DNA of 53,639 nucleotides from Bdellovibrionales bacterium (GCA_005793345.1 SXSU01000086.1:1-53639); one strand, 5' to 3'; counted from the first letter of the stretch, positions 1 to 9,370 are shown. The notes: generated by a model not told the origin, from the sequence alone. Numbers and translations are program-made.

Positions 1-51
1 AATAATAAAAATAAATAAAAAAAGTTCTTAAATTCTAATTATATAGAAATT

Positions 52-86
52 AAAAAAGCCAACTATTTATAGTTGGCTTTTTTTGT
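52..86. terminator. Bidirectional intrinsic terminator
   Basis: AAAAAAGCCAACTAT and ATAGTTGGCTTTTTT form a perfect stem with a 2-nt loop, with an A-run on one side and a T-run on the other. It can terminate transcription on either strand. The gene it serves to the left lies outside the window. Confidence 0.8.
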
Positions 87-108
87 TAATTTTCTATTTG
101 TTGAAAAA

Positions 109-164
109 TGCAAAAGATTATGTCTGATATAATCGCGAAGCGATCAGATTTAATCTTACGCACT
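109..164 (+). repeat. Module C hairpin of the dispersed composite repeat (copy 1)
   Basis: Core palindrome GATTAtGTCTG, unpaired ATATA, tip ATCGC-GAA-GCGAT, then CAGATtTAATC (final CAGAC changed to CAGAT, a G-T wobble against GTCTG). The outer arms are short: AAGATTA pairs with TAATCTT and the TGC/GCA ends can pair. It lies about 45 bp from the next copy. Confidence 0.85.
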
Positions 165-168
165 CACA

Positions 169-268
169 AAGGGAAGATCGCAGATCATCCCGAAACAACA
201 GGAAAATAAGTGCGAAAGATTATGTCTGATATAATCGCGAAGCGATCAGACTTAATCTTACGCACTTA
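169..268 (+). repeat. Composite repeat, modules B-linker-C (copy 2)
   Basis: Module B is a divergent but still self-complementary hairpin: GGGA and TCCC enclose GATC-GCA-GATC. The linker GAAACAACAGGAAAATA follows. Module C (207-268) has outer arms ATAAGTGCG and CGCACTTAT, quite unlike the AATAACTGCTCAT arms of most copies but complementary to each other. The stop codon of the minus-strand CNNM/CBS gene (266-268) lies in the right arm, so the hairpin is the first thing transcribed after that gene and may terminate it. Confidence 0.85.
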
Positions 269-1303
269 TTTGCGGAGTTGATTTTTACGCTGCTGCCATT
301 GATCTAAAGCATATTGACGAAGATCTGTGACAGAATCGAACTCATCAACAATCTCAACTCCTAGTAGAGTTTCAACTGCATCTTCTAAAGAAACTAATCC
401 AGTAATTATTCCATATTCATCTACAGCCAGAGCAATATGTTCTTTTTGTTTGATAAAAAAATCAATAACCTGTGCAACTGACATTTTTTCTGAAACGGTT
501 TGAATTGGAAGTGTGAGTTCACCAATTGTGATTTTATCCTGATCATGCATAAGAGCTTCTAAAATTTTATACCTATGGGTCATTCCTATGATATGATCTA
601 GTCCACCTAAATGAACTGGAATACGGGAAAATCGTAGGGGTTTATATTTTACTCCCACTTCTTCAACGGTCATTGTGCTTTCTAAGGCAAACATTACACT
701 TCTTGGAGTCATAATATCTGATACATATATATTATCGAGCATTAAAAGATTTTTTATAACAGTGCTTTCGTTTCTTAAAATTGCACCTTCTTGAACTCCA
801 ATTTCGGCTTGCATAATCATTTCTTCTCTGGTCACTGAAGGTTGTTCCTCTTCGGAGCGGATCACTTTGCCAATTTTTTCTGAAATTAAAACTATTGGGT
901 AGAGGGACCAAATCATTAATTGAATTCCATATGCAGAAATTGGAGCAAATAATTTCCAATTAGAAGAGCCAAGTGTTTTTGGTAAGATTTCGGTGAAAAG
1001 TAATATCATGATAGTAAAAATAACAGAAAAAACGGTGATGTAAGCTTCGCCGTACATTTCATGAATTTTAGAACCAATAATAGATGCACCCATTGTATGG
1101 GAAAAAGTATTAACAGTTAAAATACCACTAATAGCTTTATTCATATTGTCTTTATGTTTTTGTAACAAGACGGCGTAACTTCGACCTTGTTGAAGTTTAA
1201 CAGCAATCCATGCAGGTTGAACTGTTAAAAGTACAGCTTCAAAAAGTGAACACATAAAAGAAGTGAATAATACAAATATAATTAAAATTGCTAAACTAAA
1301 CAT
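266..1303 (-). CDS. CNNM/DUF21-CBS membrane protein (HlyC/CorC-like)
   Basis: Predicted inner-membrane protein of the CNNM/CorC family, linked to Mg2+/Co2+ homeostasis. From the start chosen here, residues 1-145 hold hydrophobic segments and the TEILPKT motif (about 104-110) typical of DUF21. A linker leads to a CBS pair at about 195-315, opening with VSDIMTPR. The C-terminal CorC_HlyC domain of longer relatives is absent; the protein is 345 aa. The frame stays open upstream to an ATG at 1357, but those 18 codons run through the terminator of the next gene, so I prefer the ATG at 1303, where a membrane helix starts at once. No good ribosome-binding site is visible. The stop lies inside a repeat arm. 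Substrate unknown. Confidence 0.85.
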   Translation of the reverse strand: MFSLAILIIFVLFTSFMCSLFEAVLLTVQPAWIAVKLQQGRSYAVLLQKHKDNMNKAISGILTVNTFSHTMGASIIGSKIHEMYGEAYITVFSVIFTIMILLFTEILPKTLGSSNWKLFAPISAYGIQLMIWSLYPIVLISEKIGKVIRSEEEQPSVTREEMIMQAEIGVQEGAILRNESTVIKNLLMLDNIYVSDIMTPRSVMFALESTMTVEEVGVKYKPLRFSRIPVHLGGLDHIIGMTHRYKILEALMHDQDKITIGELTLPIQTVSEKMSVAQVIDFFIKQKEHIALAVDEYGIITGLVSLEDAVETLLGVEIVDEFDSVTDLRQYALDQWQQRKNQLRK

Positions 1304-1342
1304 TATATATATTTTAATCAATTTTTTGCAAAAAGGTAGGCA

Positions 1343-1378
1343 AAAAAAAACTCCCACGTGGTTTGTCGTGGGAGTTTT
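1343..1378 (-). terminator. Intrinsic terminator of the EF-G gene
   Basis: AAAACTCCCACG and CGTGGGAGTTTT form a 12-bp stem around TGGTTTGT, about 35 bp after the EF-G stop codon, followed by a T-run on the minus strand. It overlaps the longest open frame of the CNNM/CBS gene and so argues against that gene's most upstream ATG. Confidence 0.9.
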
Positions 1379-1411
1379 GAATTAATGCTATACGTTAAGA
1401 TCTAAAATTTA

Positions 1412-3514
1412 CTAGCTATTTTCTTTAGCACGTTTTTCTTGGTATTTTTTAGCTAACTCTTCTTGAACATTTCGAGGAGCAACAGAGTATCTTGAGAATT
1501 CCATTGAGAACTCACCTTTACCTTTAGTTGCTGAGCGAAGGTCAGTGGAGTAGCCAAACATTTCAGAAAGTGGAACTTCTGCAGTAATAATCGCATAACC
1601 TTCGTTTGAATCAGTACCTAAGATGATACCACGACGTTGGTTGATTTGACCAGTAGCTGGACCTTGGTACTCTTCTGGTACAGAGGTTTCAAGTTTCATA
1701 AGAGGTTCTAGAACAGAAGGTTTTGCTCTTTCATAGGCTTGTCTCATTGCTGCCATCGCGCAAATTTTGAAGGCCATATAAGATGAATCCACATCGTGGT
1801 AAGAACCGTCATCCAAGTACACTTTAATACCTACAATTGGGAAACCTATTAATGGGCCCTTAGCACATTGTTCACGGAAACCTTCTTCAACAGCAGGAAT
1901 AAACTCTCTTGGGATACGTCCACCCACAACTCTGTTTTCAAATACAAAAGTTTCAGTAGCATCAGATGGAAGAGGTTCAACTTTACCAATTGTTTTCGCA
2001 AATTGACCCGAACCTCCAGTTTGTTTTTTATGAGTATAATCGTACTCAGCTTCTTGACCAATTGTTTCTCTATATGCAACTTGAGGTTGACCCGCAATAA
2101 CTTCACAATTGAATTCACGTTTCATTCGCTCAATATATACTTCTAAGTGAAGTTCGCCCATACCAGAGATAATTGTTTCAGCAGACTCTTCATCTCTGTG
2201 AACTCTAAAAGTTGGATCTTCTTTTCTAAATTTTTGTAGAGCTTTAGAAAAATTATTTGCTCCAGCTTTATCTTTTGGAGAAACCGCTAAAGAAATAACT
2301 GCATCTGGGACGTGCATAGATTGCATTGATACATTGTAATCATCTTTAGTGAAAGTATCACCAGAAGCGCAGTCAATACCAAATACGGCTACGATATCAC
2401 CTGAAAAAGAAGTTTCAATATCTTCCATTTTATCTGAATGCATTCTAACGAGTCTTGGTACTTTTACAGCTTTACCGGTAGAAGTATTGGTGATGAAATC
2501 ACCTTTGCTCATTTTACCTTGGTAAACTCTCATGTAAGTTAATTGTCCAAATTGAGTTTCTTGAAGTTTAAATGCTAAAGCGCAAAGTGGTTTATTTGAA
2601 TCAGGAACCAATTCTAATTTTTCTTCGTTTTTATTTAAATCAAGAGCAAATTCTTTTTTCTCAGCTGGAGTTGGTAAGTATTTTAAAACTGCGTCTAACA
2701 AAAGTTGAACGCCTTTATTTTTGAAAGCTGATCCACAGAATACTGGGCACATTTTAAGACTGATTACGCCTTTTCTGATAGCTGCATGAAGTTCATCAAT
2801 AGTAGGCTCTTCTTCCATTAAGAATTTTTCAGCAATAGCATCATCAACATCTGCGCATTTTTCAATTAAGATTTTTCTGTGTTCTTGAGCTGACTCTAAC
2901 AAGTCAGCTGGAACTGGGATTTCATTTATGATCTCACCATTAGCACCTTCAAAAACAAATGCTTTCATTGTGATTAAGTCGACAACGCCTTTGTGGCCAT
3001 CTTCCAATCCGATTGGGATTTGTGCCATGAATGCATTTAATTTTAATTTTTCAAGTAAAGCATCTTTTACTCTGAATGGATTTGCTCCTTGACGATCTAA
3101 TTTATTTACAAATGCTAAACGAGGAACGCTATAACGTTTCATTTGACGATCAACAGTAATTGATTGTGATTGAACACCCGCAACGCCGCAAAGTACTAGG
3201 ATAGCACCATCAAGTACGCGAAGTGATCTTTCTACTTCGATAGTGAAATCCACGTGTCCCGGAGTATCGATAAGATTAATAGTATGATCTTTCCAAGTCA
3301 CCTGAGTAGCAGCTGATTGGATAGTGATCCCTTTTTCTCTTTCAAGATCCATAGAGTCCATTGTTGCCCCGACTCCATCTTTACCTTTTACTTCATGTAT
3401 GGCGTGAATTCTACCACCATAAAAAAGGATACGCTCAGAAAGTGTTGTTTTTCCTGAGTCGATGTGAGCGGAAATTCCGATATTTCTTACGGTGTTAATA
3501 TCCCATTTAGCCAT
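1412..3514 (-). CDS. fusA: Translation elongation factor G, mtEFG1/spdEFG1-like
   Basis: Ribosomal translocase GTPase, 700 aa, complete. G1 is AHIDSGKTT (residues 16-24), G3 is [10 protein letters not shown]4 is NKLDR; domains II-V follow at normal length. AHIDSGKTT instead of [20 protein letters not shown] in switch [16 protein letters not shown], and [23 protein letters not shown] all match the mitochondrial EFG1 / spdEFG1 branch (spirochaetes, planctomycetes, delta-proteobacteria) better than classical EF-G. In that branch EFG1 does translocation and a second paralogue does recycling; the second is not in this window. The start has AAGGAAAGG upstream. It stands alone, not in a str operon with rpsL, rpsG or tuf. 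Confidence 0.93.
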   Translation of the reverse strand: MAKWDINTVRNIGISAHIDSGKTTLSERILFYGGRIHAIHEVKGKDGVGATMDSMDLEREKGITIQSAATQVTWKDHTINLIDTPGHVDFTIEVERSLRVLDGAILVLCGVAGVQSQSITVDRQMKRYSVPRLAFVNKLDRQGANPFRVKDALLEKLKLNAFMAQIPIGLEDGHKGVVDLITMKAFVFEGANGEIINEIPVPADLLESAQEHRKILIEKCADVDDAIAEKFLMEEEPTIDELHAAIRKGVISLKMCPVFCGSAFKNKGVQLLLDAVLKYLPTPAEKKEFALDLNKNEEKLELVPDSNKPLCALAFKLQETQFGQLTYMRVYQGKMSKGDFITNTSTGKAVKVPRLVRMHSDKMEDIETSFSGDIVAVFGIDCASGDTFTKDDYNVSMQSMHVPDAVISLAVSPKDKAGANNFSKALQKFRKEDPTFRVHRDEESAETIISGMGELHLEVYIERMKREFNCEVIAGQPQVAYRETIGQEAEYDYTHKKQTGGSGQFAKTIGKVEPLPSDATETFVFENRVVGGRIPREFIPAVEEGFREQCAKGPLIGFPIVGIKVYLDDGSYHDVDSSYMAFKICAMAAMRQAYERAKPSVLEPLMKLETSVPEEYQGPATGQINQRRGIILGTDSNEGYAIITAEVPLSEMFGYSTDLRSATKGKGEFSMEFSRYSVAPRNVQEELAKKYQEKRAKENS

Positions 3515-3654
3515 GAGACTTTCCTTTCCTTGTATGTTTTCATTAATGCAAAATTTATTTGTAGTAAATTTAATTTAAACCATTGGAATTATCATGAAGG
3601 ACTTTAAAGTGCAAACTTCCTCCAACTTTTAATTTTGAATATTTTTGCGTATAG

Positions 3655-3766
3655 TCATAATAAGGAGAGATTGAAAATTGCCCCCAACAAGCAAGAAAAT
3701 AACAGCTCATACTTATGACTGATATAATCGCGAAGCGATGAGACTTAATCATGAGCTGTTATTTGA
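3655..3766 (+). repeat. Composite repeat, modules B-linker-C (copy 3)
   Basis: A weak B hairpin (GAGATT...AATTGCCCCC), then linker AACAAGCAAGAAAATA, then module C with perfect outer arms AATAACAGCTCAT and ATGAGCTGTTATT. Compared with the usual AATAACTGCTCAT arm, both sides have changed so that pairing is kept. The inner part is degenerate: GACTG faces GAGAC, but the tip ATCGC-GAA-GCGAT is intact. The stop codon of the minus-strand protease gene comes from the right arm. Confidence 0.85.
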
Positions 3767-5705
3767 GTATACCAACTTTTTTAAACTCTTCCTCAAAAAT
3801 ATTACAATCGTCTGCGTTAAGCTTGAAGTTAATTATTGAGTTTGGATTTTTACATTCTTTAACAAGTTGGGAAGCATATTCTTTAAAACTTGGATTTCCA
3901 CTTAAGTCTGAAATTGATACTTTAAAAATTAATTGAGCAATTGATTGTACAGCATTGTATTCAGGTAAATCTAAAAATCGATTTTTAAATATTACACCTA
4001 ATCGCAAAATTGATTTTGCAATAGCGATGGATGGTATGCCCGATTGAATATGAACTCCACAATTGTCATTTGATGATGTTGGTGGACAAAAGTATCCTAT
4101 AAGTCGCTCAGCATCTGCTTTATTGGTGAAAATATTTACTGCACTCTGGGTTGGATTTATAAAATCACGAATGGGTGAGGTTAATTTATAACCAATACGT
4201 AGTTCATTATTTAAATTTAAATCCTTAAGTTGATTATTATCATTTTTATATGTGTTGTAAAGTCGAGCTGCAATGCCAAAAATGTCGGAAAGATGTTCTG
4301 CAATTGCTCCAGATTCATTTTCAAATACAAGTGGATTCTGAGAATCCATAATCCCATGAAAAAACTCATGAGTTAAAATGTCTGTAGATGCGAAGAGTAA
4401 TTCAGTATTTTGAGATTTGCCTATTAATAATCTATTCACTGGTGACTTAACCCAAGCTGCATTTTCTTTTAGATCTTCTAAATCTAAGTTATAAATAACA
4501 TTTAATGGAGAGTTTTTATTATCAAAACTTAAATAATCAAAACAATTTTTAAAATAATCTAATATAATTTGAAAGGTGTTTTCTAATAGATGCTGTTCAG
4601 AATTGGATTTAATCTTATTGGATAAAAATGGATTAAATGGAATATTTCCAACAAGTCCAGAAAGACTTCCATCTTGGATTTCTATTATTGCATTATCAGT
4701 TCTAGAATCATTCAATTTATTTATATTAGATTCTGTGCGGGTGAGTACAATTTGATGAGGAGTTGAATTTAAGTCTAAAGTTAACTCAAAAATGGAATTA
4801 ATTCCAAAGGGGGCATTTAAACGAAGAACATAATTAAAACTTTCAAGAAAGGGAGGAGTGAGTGCTTTGGGGCGAGCGAGAAAATACAAGATAGGCTTGT
4901 CGCCATTTTTAAAATTTTGAAACGTATCGAAAAATTTCAATGTTGAAAAATCTGCACTTTTTTTAGAAATATTTTTATAAAATTCTAATAAACCATTTTT
5001 ATTAATAAATGGAGTTAAAATTGTATTTTTTAAATTTTGAATTTCTTTTTCAATTCCAGTTTTTAATGATTCCATATTAATTTTAAATTCTTTTAAATCA
5101 ATAGAAGGATATTTAAAAATTTTCACAAAGCGAACATCTTCAATTTTTGAAAACTCATTGAAATCAACAATAACTCTTGATCCTTCAACTGGGATCGAAA
5201 TAATTTGTTTATTTCCATATTTAAAATCGAGAACTTGTTCTAAGTGAACTTTAATTTTAGAAGTGAGTGAGTTCATTGATGCGGGTTTAAGATCGCAATA
5301 GAAGGAACTAGGATTTTCTGGGATAATTTTTAAAACTTTGAAATGATAAGATGTTGATTGGTTATTTTGTGTAGCATTTTTTTCTAAATAAGAATTTATA
5401 AAATCAATGAGTTTGTTAATTGTTTTTTCGTTGTATTTTAAAAGATTAGGATCATTGAATTTTATTTTTGAATCTTTAGAGGGATTGCAAAAGTGAAATT
5501 GAGCTAGCCCATTTTTGATATCGTAAAAACTGAGATTCTTAATTTCATCAATTTCATTTAAGCTAATTGATGAAGCCGAAGTCTTAAAAGCTAATAACTG
5601 AATCAATAAAAATCCTGCAATTATTATTAGTTTTTTTATAGTTGTTCTAAAATCTAAATAATTATTAAAAATTATAAGCTGTATCATATTGATTTGATCT
5701 AGCAA
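3759..5705 (-). CDS. Secreted thermolysin-like (M4) zinc metalloprotease
   Basis: Extracellular or periplasmic zinc endopeptidase, 648 aa. A hydrophobic stretch (about residues 24-42, KKLIIIAGFLLIQLLAF) before TSASS looks like a signal peptide with a long N-region, so the true start may lie slightly inside. A pro-region of about 350 residues precedes the catalytic part. The zinc site is HEFFH at 446-450, with the third ligand Glu470 in SGAIAEHLSDIFG; the 20-residue spacing equals that of thermolysin (H146 to E166). NAAW upstream and GVHIQSGIP downstream are also M4 signatures. It is divergent from the CLC gene with a 68-bp gap. Predatory or nutritional proteolysis would fit, but that is inference. 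Confidence 0.85.
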   Translation of the reverse strand: MLDQINMIQLIIFNNYLDFRTTIKKLIIIAGFLLIQLLAFKTSASSISLNEIDEIKNLSFYDIKNGLAQFHFCNPSKDSKIKFNDPNLLKYNEKTINKLIDFINSYLEKNATQNNQSTSYHFKVLKIIPENPSSFYCDLKPASMNSLTSKIKVHLEQVLDFKYGNKQIISIPVEGSRVIVDFNEFSKIEDVRFVKIFKYPSIDLKEFKINMESLKTGIEKEIQNLKNTILTPFINKNGLLEFYKNISKKSADFSTLKFFDTFQNFKNGDKPILYFLARPKALTPPFLESFNYVLRLNAPFGINSIFELTLDLNSTPHQIVLTRTESNINKLNDSRTDNAIIEIQDGSLSGLVGNIPFNPFLSNKIKSNSEQHLLENTFQIILDYFKNCFDYLSFDNKNSPLNVIYNLDLEDLKENAAWVKSPVNRLLIGKSQNTELLFASTDILTHEFFHGIMDSQNPLVFENESGAIAEHLSDIFGIAARLYNTYKNDNNQLKDLNLNNELRIGYKLTSPIRDFINPTQSAVNIFTNKADAERLIGYFCPPTSSNDNCGVHIQSGIPSIAIAKSILRLGVIFKNRFLDLPEYNAVQSIAQLIFKVSISDLSGNPSFKEYASQLVKECKNPNSIINFKLNADDCNIFEEEFKKVGILK

Positions 5706-5773
5706 ACTTTGTACCTTTTTGAGATGATTGCATCAGAAAATAAAAAATCTAAAAAATTGAGTTTAACTTTTGA

Positions 5774-7141
5774 ATGAATAAACAATTATTGTCACTTCGA
5801 AATGAAGTTATTGCTGTTATAGGTGTAGGTATTATTGTTGGGCTTTCAACAAGTTTTTTTCTTTGGTGTTTAAATAAAGTTACTCAATATAGAAATGGGC
5901 ATTTATGGGTGACAAACTTTTTACCAATAGGTGGAATTCTTGTTGTATGGGCATATCAAAAGTGGGGTAAACAAGTTATACATGGTATTCATTTGGTATT
6001 TAGAGAAATACATCATCCAAAATTAGAAGCAATTTCAATTTTAATGTCTCCATTAATATTTTTCTCAACCTTAGTGACTCATTTATGTGGAGGTTCGGCG
6101 GGAAGAGAGGGAACGGCATTACAAATAGGAGTATCACTTTCGGATTGGTTTATTAATCACTTTAATAAATTAACTATTCCAAATTTTTTAGAGTTAAAAA
6201 GTTTTCGAAGACAAATTTTAATTTCAGCTTTAGGAGCGTCTTTTGGCTGTTCAATAGGGGCGCCTCTGGCTGGATTAATCTTTGGTTTTGAAGCAACTAA
6301 ATCTTTTAATTTAAAAGATAGATTCATTTGGGTTCATCTTATTAAGGCATTTTTAATTTCTAGTTTTGCAATTCTAACTGCTAATTTATTGAATACACCC
6401 CATACTATATGGCCCAAACTCAATTTAGAATTATCCCTATTTAATTACATTAATTTATTATTAATTCTTAAAGCGATAATATTAGGTATTGTTATGGGTT
6501 TAGTTGGATATTTATTTTTAAGCTTGAATAAATTTTTTAAAAAAGGAATTCAAAATCTGAATACTTTTTTTGTTAAAATTATGAAAATACTATTTAGTGT
6601 AATTAATCCAAAAAATCTAAATTATTTTAATAATGAAATTTTTGAAAAGTTATGTCCCTATTTTATAATACTTTTTGGTTCAATGGTGTTACTTACTTTG
6701 TATCATTTAAATTCAAATTATATAGGTTTATATTCAGGATTGGGGATTGAGCAAATAAAACTTTCTTTTTTAATACCGCAAGAATTCTCGACTTCAATTT
6801 TAAAGATGATTTTTACAATTCTAACCCTGACAATTGGATTTAAAGGAGGTGAGTTTATTCCTCTTGTTTATATAGGCTCAGTATCAGCAAGTTCACTTGC
6901 CCCTTTTTTAATATATTTGATACCAATTACTGTGTTTGATTTTAATACTGAATTGGGAATTCTTACTACTTTTGGTTTTGGTGCTGTTTTTGGTGCTGTT
7001 TCCAAAACACCTTTTGCTTGTGCAATAATGGTCTGTGAACTTTTTGGGTTCAAATTAATAATTCCAGTATTAATTTCAAATTATATTGCATCCAAGGTTA
7101 TTGATTCTAAGAAGGGTATTTATATGTATAATGAAATCTAA
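5774..7141 (+). CDS. CLC-family anion/proton antiporter, fluoride-type-like
   Basis: Polytopic membrane protein of the CLC family, 455 aa. The gating-glutamate segment is GGSAGREGT (G110-R111-E112-G113-T114), where Cl- type CLCs have GREGP; GREGT is characteristic of the CLC-F clade that exports fluoride. Other CLC motifs: GASFGCSIGAPLAGLIFGFEA-like helix, GFKGGEFIPLVYIG, and GFGAVFGAVSKTPFACAIM. The region matching the usual GNNLI...EIH of CLC-F reads GIHLVFREIHH, so it is a divergent member. I see no fluoride (crcB) riboswitch in the 68-bp leader. ATG start with no strong ribosome-binding site. Fluoride as substrate is inference from the one motif. Confidence 0.85.
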   Translation: MNKQLLSLRNEVIAVIGVGIIVGLSTSFFLWCLNKVTQYRNGHLWVTNFLPIGGILVVWAYQKWGKQVIHGIHLVFREIHHPKLEAISILMSPLIFFSTLVTHLCGGSAGREGTALQIGVSLSDWFINHFNKLTIPNFLELKSFRRQILISALGASFGCSIGAPLAGLIFGFEATKSFNLKDRFIWVHLIKAFLISSFAILTANLLNTPHTIWPKLNLELSLFNYINLLLILKAIILGIVMGLVGYLFLSLNKFFKKGIQNLNTFFVKIMKILFSVINPKNLNYFNNEIFEKLCPYFIILFGSMVLLTLYHLNSNYIGLYSGLGIEQIKLSFLIPQEFSTSILKMIFTILTLTIGFKGGEFIPLVYIGSVSASSLAPFLIYLIPITVFDFNTELGILTTFGFGAVFGAVSKTPFACAIMVCELFGFKLIIPVLISNYIASKVIDSKKGIYMYNEI

Positions 7142-7205
7142 CTTAATTTTAGTATCGAGCTTCACATATATATTTTTAGTTTATAAATCTAGAAATAGCA
7201 TAAAT

Positions 7206-8987
7206 TTATAAAGATTTTGGTGCGTAAGTAGTAAAATATCCTGAATCAATATTGTATTTATTGATAATTGAAATTGAAGTGACATTTGATTGATCTGTTG
7301 AATGAGTAAAGTTGCAACTGTTTGAAGATTCAATATTTTGCCCTTTAGAAATAACTTCTCCTAAGGGATGTTGACTATTTATTGATGACTCAAAACTGCA
7401 ATTTTTAGGTAAGTTATTTTTAAAAATGTTATTCACAAATAAGAGTTTGCAGTTTTTAGGAATAATAATACTTCCTCCTTTTGCAATTGTATCTAAATTA
7501 TCAACAAATTTATTGTTATCAAATATGAAATTATATTCATTAACTTCACTAAAGCATCCAAATTCATTAAAACCAAAATCTATTGCCGAGCCAACAGTTG
7601 ATTTATTTTTTAAAAATAAATTATTTGTTATTTCTGTTTCAAACATATTTAATGATCCCATAAAATATTTAATAGTACCGCCTAAACCATTATTAAAAAT
7701 ATCTTTAGTACCACTTGTATTTTGCACAAAATCAGAAGATTCAACTTTTAAGCCAGCAGAAAATAGATAAATAGCAGAACCACCGTATTCCGAAATATTT
7801 TGCCTAAAAACTGAACTAGAAATATCTAATCCACATGCTTGGCAATAAATGGCTCCTCCATTATATACACTAAAGTTGTTTTCAAAATTAGTATTTTCAA
7901 TTTTAATATATCCTCGTTTTGCATGGAGAGCTGCTCCGCCAACATTTGATCCTGATCCATTATTATTTTTGTTATTATAAAATCGAGAATTTTTAATAGT
8001 AAGTTGAGAACCATTAAAAAATAATGCACCCCCATTATCAGAAGGAATTGCATCTATCGTACAGTTTGAGATGGTAACATTATTTAAACTTAAGATGGAA
8101 GGCGGTAATTTCGTTGAAAATAATGCTAAAGAATTATTTTGTAGTTCTTTAATTACACTTGGCAACTTTGTGATGTCCTGTCGCAAGCAGGACCCATAAA
8201 TTTCGTTATTAATAGGATCAATTACTTTTCCATTTAATAATTGTAAATCTTTAAGTGAAAAATCGTCAGTAAAAATATCAAAAATGCGAACTTTATTTTC
8301 TCCATTTAAAATAGTTTGAGAGGGATCCCCACCCCATATTTCAACGGGTTTAGTAATGATTAATGAATGTGAATTTAATTTGATTTCAAAATTCGGTAAA
8401 ATAATACGACTTTTTACTAGGTTGGCATTTGTTTGTTCAATCGCCGCAGTTAATGAACAATACCCATCTTTAGTAAAACAAAGATTATCTGTATGATCAA
8501 TATCTGAATCAAATATATTAGAAATTGGAGAATTGATATAATAAACTCTACCAACGGTGATTTCAATAAATTGTAGAATTTTACTTCCATTTATAAATCC
8601 ACTTGTTTGGTAAACTAGTGGTGACGTTACTATTTCCCTGGGAGTTCCGTAAATTAAACCTGTTTCTGGATCAAAATGTAAACCCTCTGGTAATAAATTA
8701 TTTGATATTGCATATGGAGACTCAGAGCCTATTGGTGCCACAAAAGTATTGAGTACTTCTACATTTTCAAAAAAATGAAAGCGTACGATTTTGCCATCAT
8801 ATGTATCTCCTCCCCCATTTTCTGATGCGCGCGACGCGGTTGGAATGTTCAAATGAGTTGAAGAATTTATTGCAAGTTCATAAGGTGAGCTACAATTTTG
8901 AAAAAGTATTAAAAGTGGAAGTGAAATAAATAATATTAAAATTAATTTAAAATATTTAAATAAAATATTATTTAAATGTAATTTCAT
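7206..8987 (-). CDS. FQNC-type lipoprotein with putative-Ig and beta-helix domains
   Basis: Predicted lipoprotein, 593 aa. The signal segment ends in LILFQNC, with the lipidated Cys at 32; Asn at -1 is not canonical. A tether carries NGGGDTYDGK (57-66). Residues about 75-140 resemble a He_PIG/putative-Ig module (LPEGLHFDPETGLIYGTP). Then CSLTAAIEQTNAN, the usual lead-in motif of parallel beta-helix surface proteins, and about 400 residues of beta-helix rungs rich in N, G and I (for example NCTIDAIPSDNGGALFFNG). Good ribosome-binding site (AAGGAAAA). It is the next minus-strand gene after the methyltransferase, but a 400-bp repeat block separates them, so co-transcription is uncertain. Its N-terminus resembles that of the 24.1-kb lipoprotein. 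Ligand unknown. Confidence 0.8.
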   Translation of the reverse strand: MKLHLNNILFKYFKLILILFISLPLLILFQNCSSPYELAINSSTHLNIPTASRASENGGGDTYDGKIVRFHFFENVEVLNTFVAPIGSESPYAISNNLLPEGLHFDPETGLIYGTPREIVTSPLVYQTSGFINGSKILQFIEITVGRVYYINSPISNIFDSDIDHTDNLCFTKDGYCSLTAAIEQTNANLVKSRIILPNFEIKLNSHSLIITKPVEIWGGDPSQTILNGENKVRIFDIFTDDFSLKDLQLLNGKVIDPINNEIYGSCLRQDITKLPSVIKELQNNSLALFSTKLPPSILSLNNVTISNCTIDAIPSDNGGALFFNGSQLTIKNSRFYNNKNNNGSGSNVGGAALHAKRGYIKIENTNFENNFSVYNGGAIYCQACGLDISSSVFRQNISEYGGSAIYLFSAGLKVESSDFVQNTSGTKDIFNNGLGGTIKYFMGSLNMFETEITNNLFLKNKSTVGSAIDFGFNEFGCFSEVNEYNFIFDNNKFVDNLDTIAKGGSIIIPKNCKLLFVNNIFKNNLPKNCSFESSINSQHPLGEVISKGQNIESSNSCNFTHSTDQSNVTSISIINKYNIDSGYFTTYAPKSL

Positions 8988-9025
8988 TTATTTTTTCCTT
9001 TTAGCAAGTGAGTTATTAATTTTAA

Positions 9026-9159
9026 AATAACTGCTCATGATTAAGTCTGATCGCTTCGCGATTATATCAGACATAATCATAAGCAGTTATTTTCCTGTTT
9101 GTTGGGGCGATTTTCAATCACCCCTTATTATGAAAATCCAAACTATTTTGTATTTTCAT
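9026..9159 (-). repeat. Full composite repeat unit C-linker-B-A (copy 4)
   Basis: Plus-strand order is C (9026-9092), linker TTCCTGTTTGTT, B (9104-9124, GGGGcGATT...AATCaCCCC) and A (9125-9159), so the unit is inverted relative to copies 1-3. C outer arms are AATAACTGCTCATGATTA and TAATCATAAGCAGTTATT. The tip is the usual ATCGC...GCGAT. A is a stem of ATGAAAAT and ATTTTCAT around CAAACTATTTTG. This block fills most of the 418 bp between the lipoprotein start and the methyltransferase stop. Confidence 0.9.
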
Positions 9160-9370
9160 AATAACTGCTCATGATTAAGTCTGATCAACTTGCGCTGATT
9201 ATATCAGACATAATCATAAGCAGTTATTTTCCTGTTTGTTGGGGCGATTTTCAATCACCCCTTATTATGAAAATCCAAACTAAAGTTTGTATTTTCATTA
9301 TAACTTCCTATAATTTTTCTGATATAATCGCCGTTGCGAACAAATATATTCATTTCCTGTTGTTATTTTA
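9160..9370 (-). repeat. Tandem second composite unit plus degenerate module C (copies 5 and 6)
   Basis: C (9160-9228), linker, B (9241-9261), A (9262-9303) repeat the previous unit almost exactly, giving a period of about 135 bp. The C tip differs: on the repeat's own strand it reads ATCAGC-GCAA-GTTGAT, still a six-pair stem with one G-T wobble, and a GNRA-type loop instead of GAA. After it, 9304-9370 holds a decayed C (TCTGATATAATCGC, GTTGCGA) and a linker remnant TTTCCTGTTGTTATTTT. Confidence 0.85.

Noticed and set aside
109..268. CRISPR array
   Set aside because: Repeats are palindromic modules with variable spacing and no regular unique spacers; no cas genes in the window.
3570..3752. 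60-aa minus-strand frame
   Set aside because: Encoded by the repeat copy and the EF-G leader; no protein features.
5706..5773. Fluoride (crcB) riboswitch before the CLC gene
   Set aside because: GATG-ATTG-CATC can form a small hairpin, but the conserved riboswitch sequence blocks are not there.
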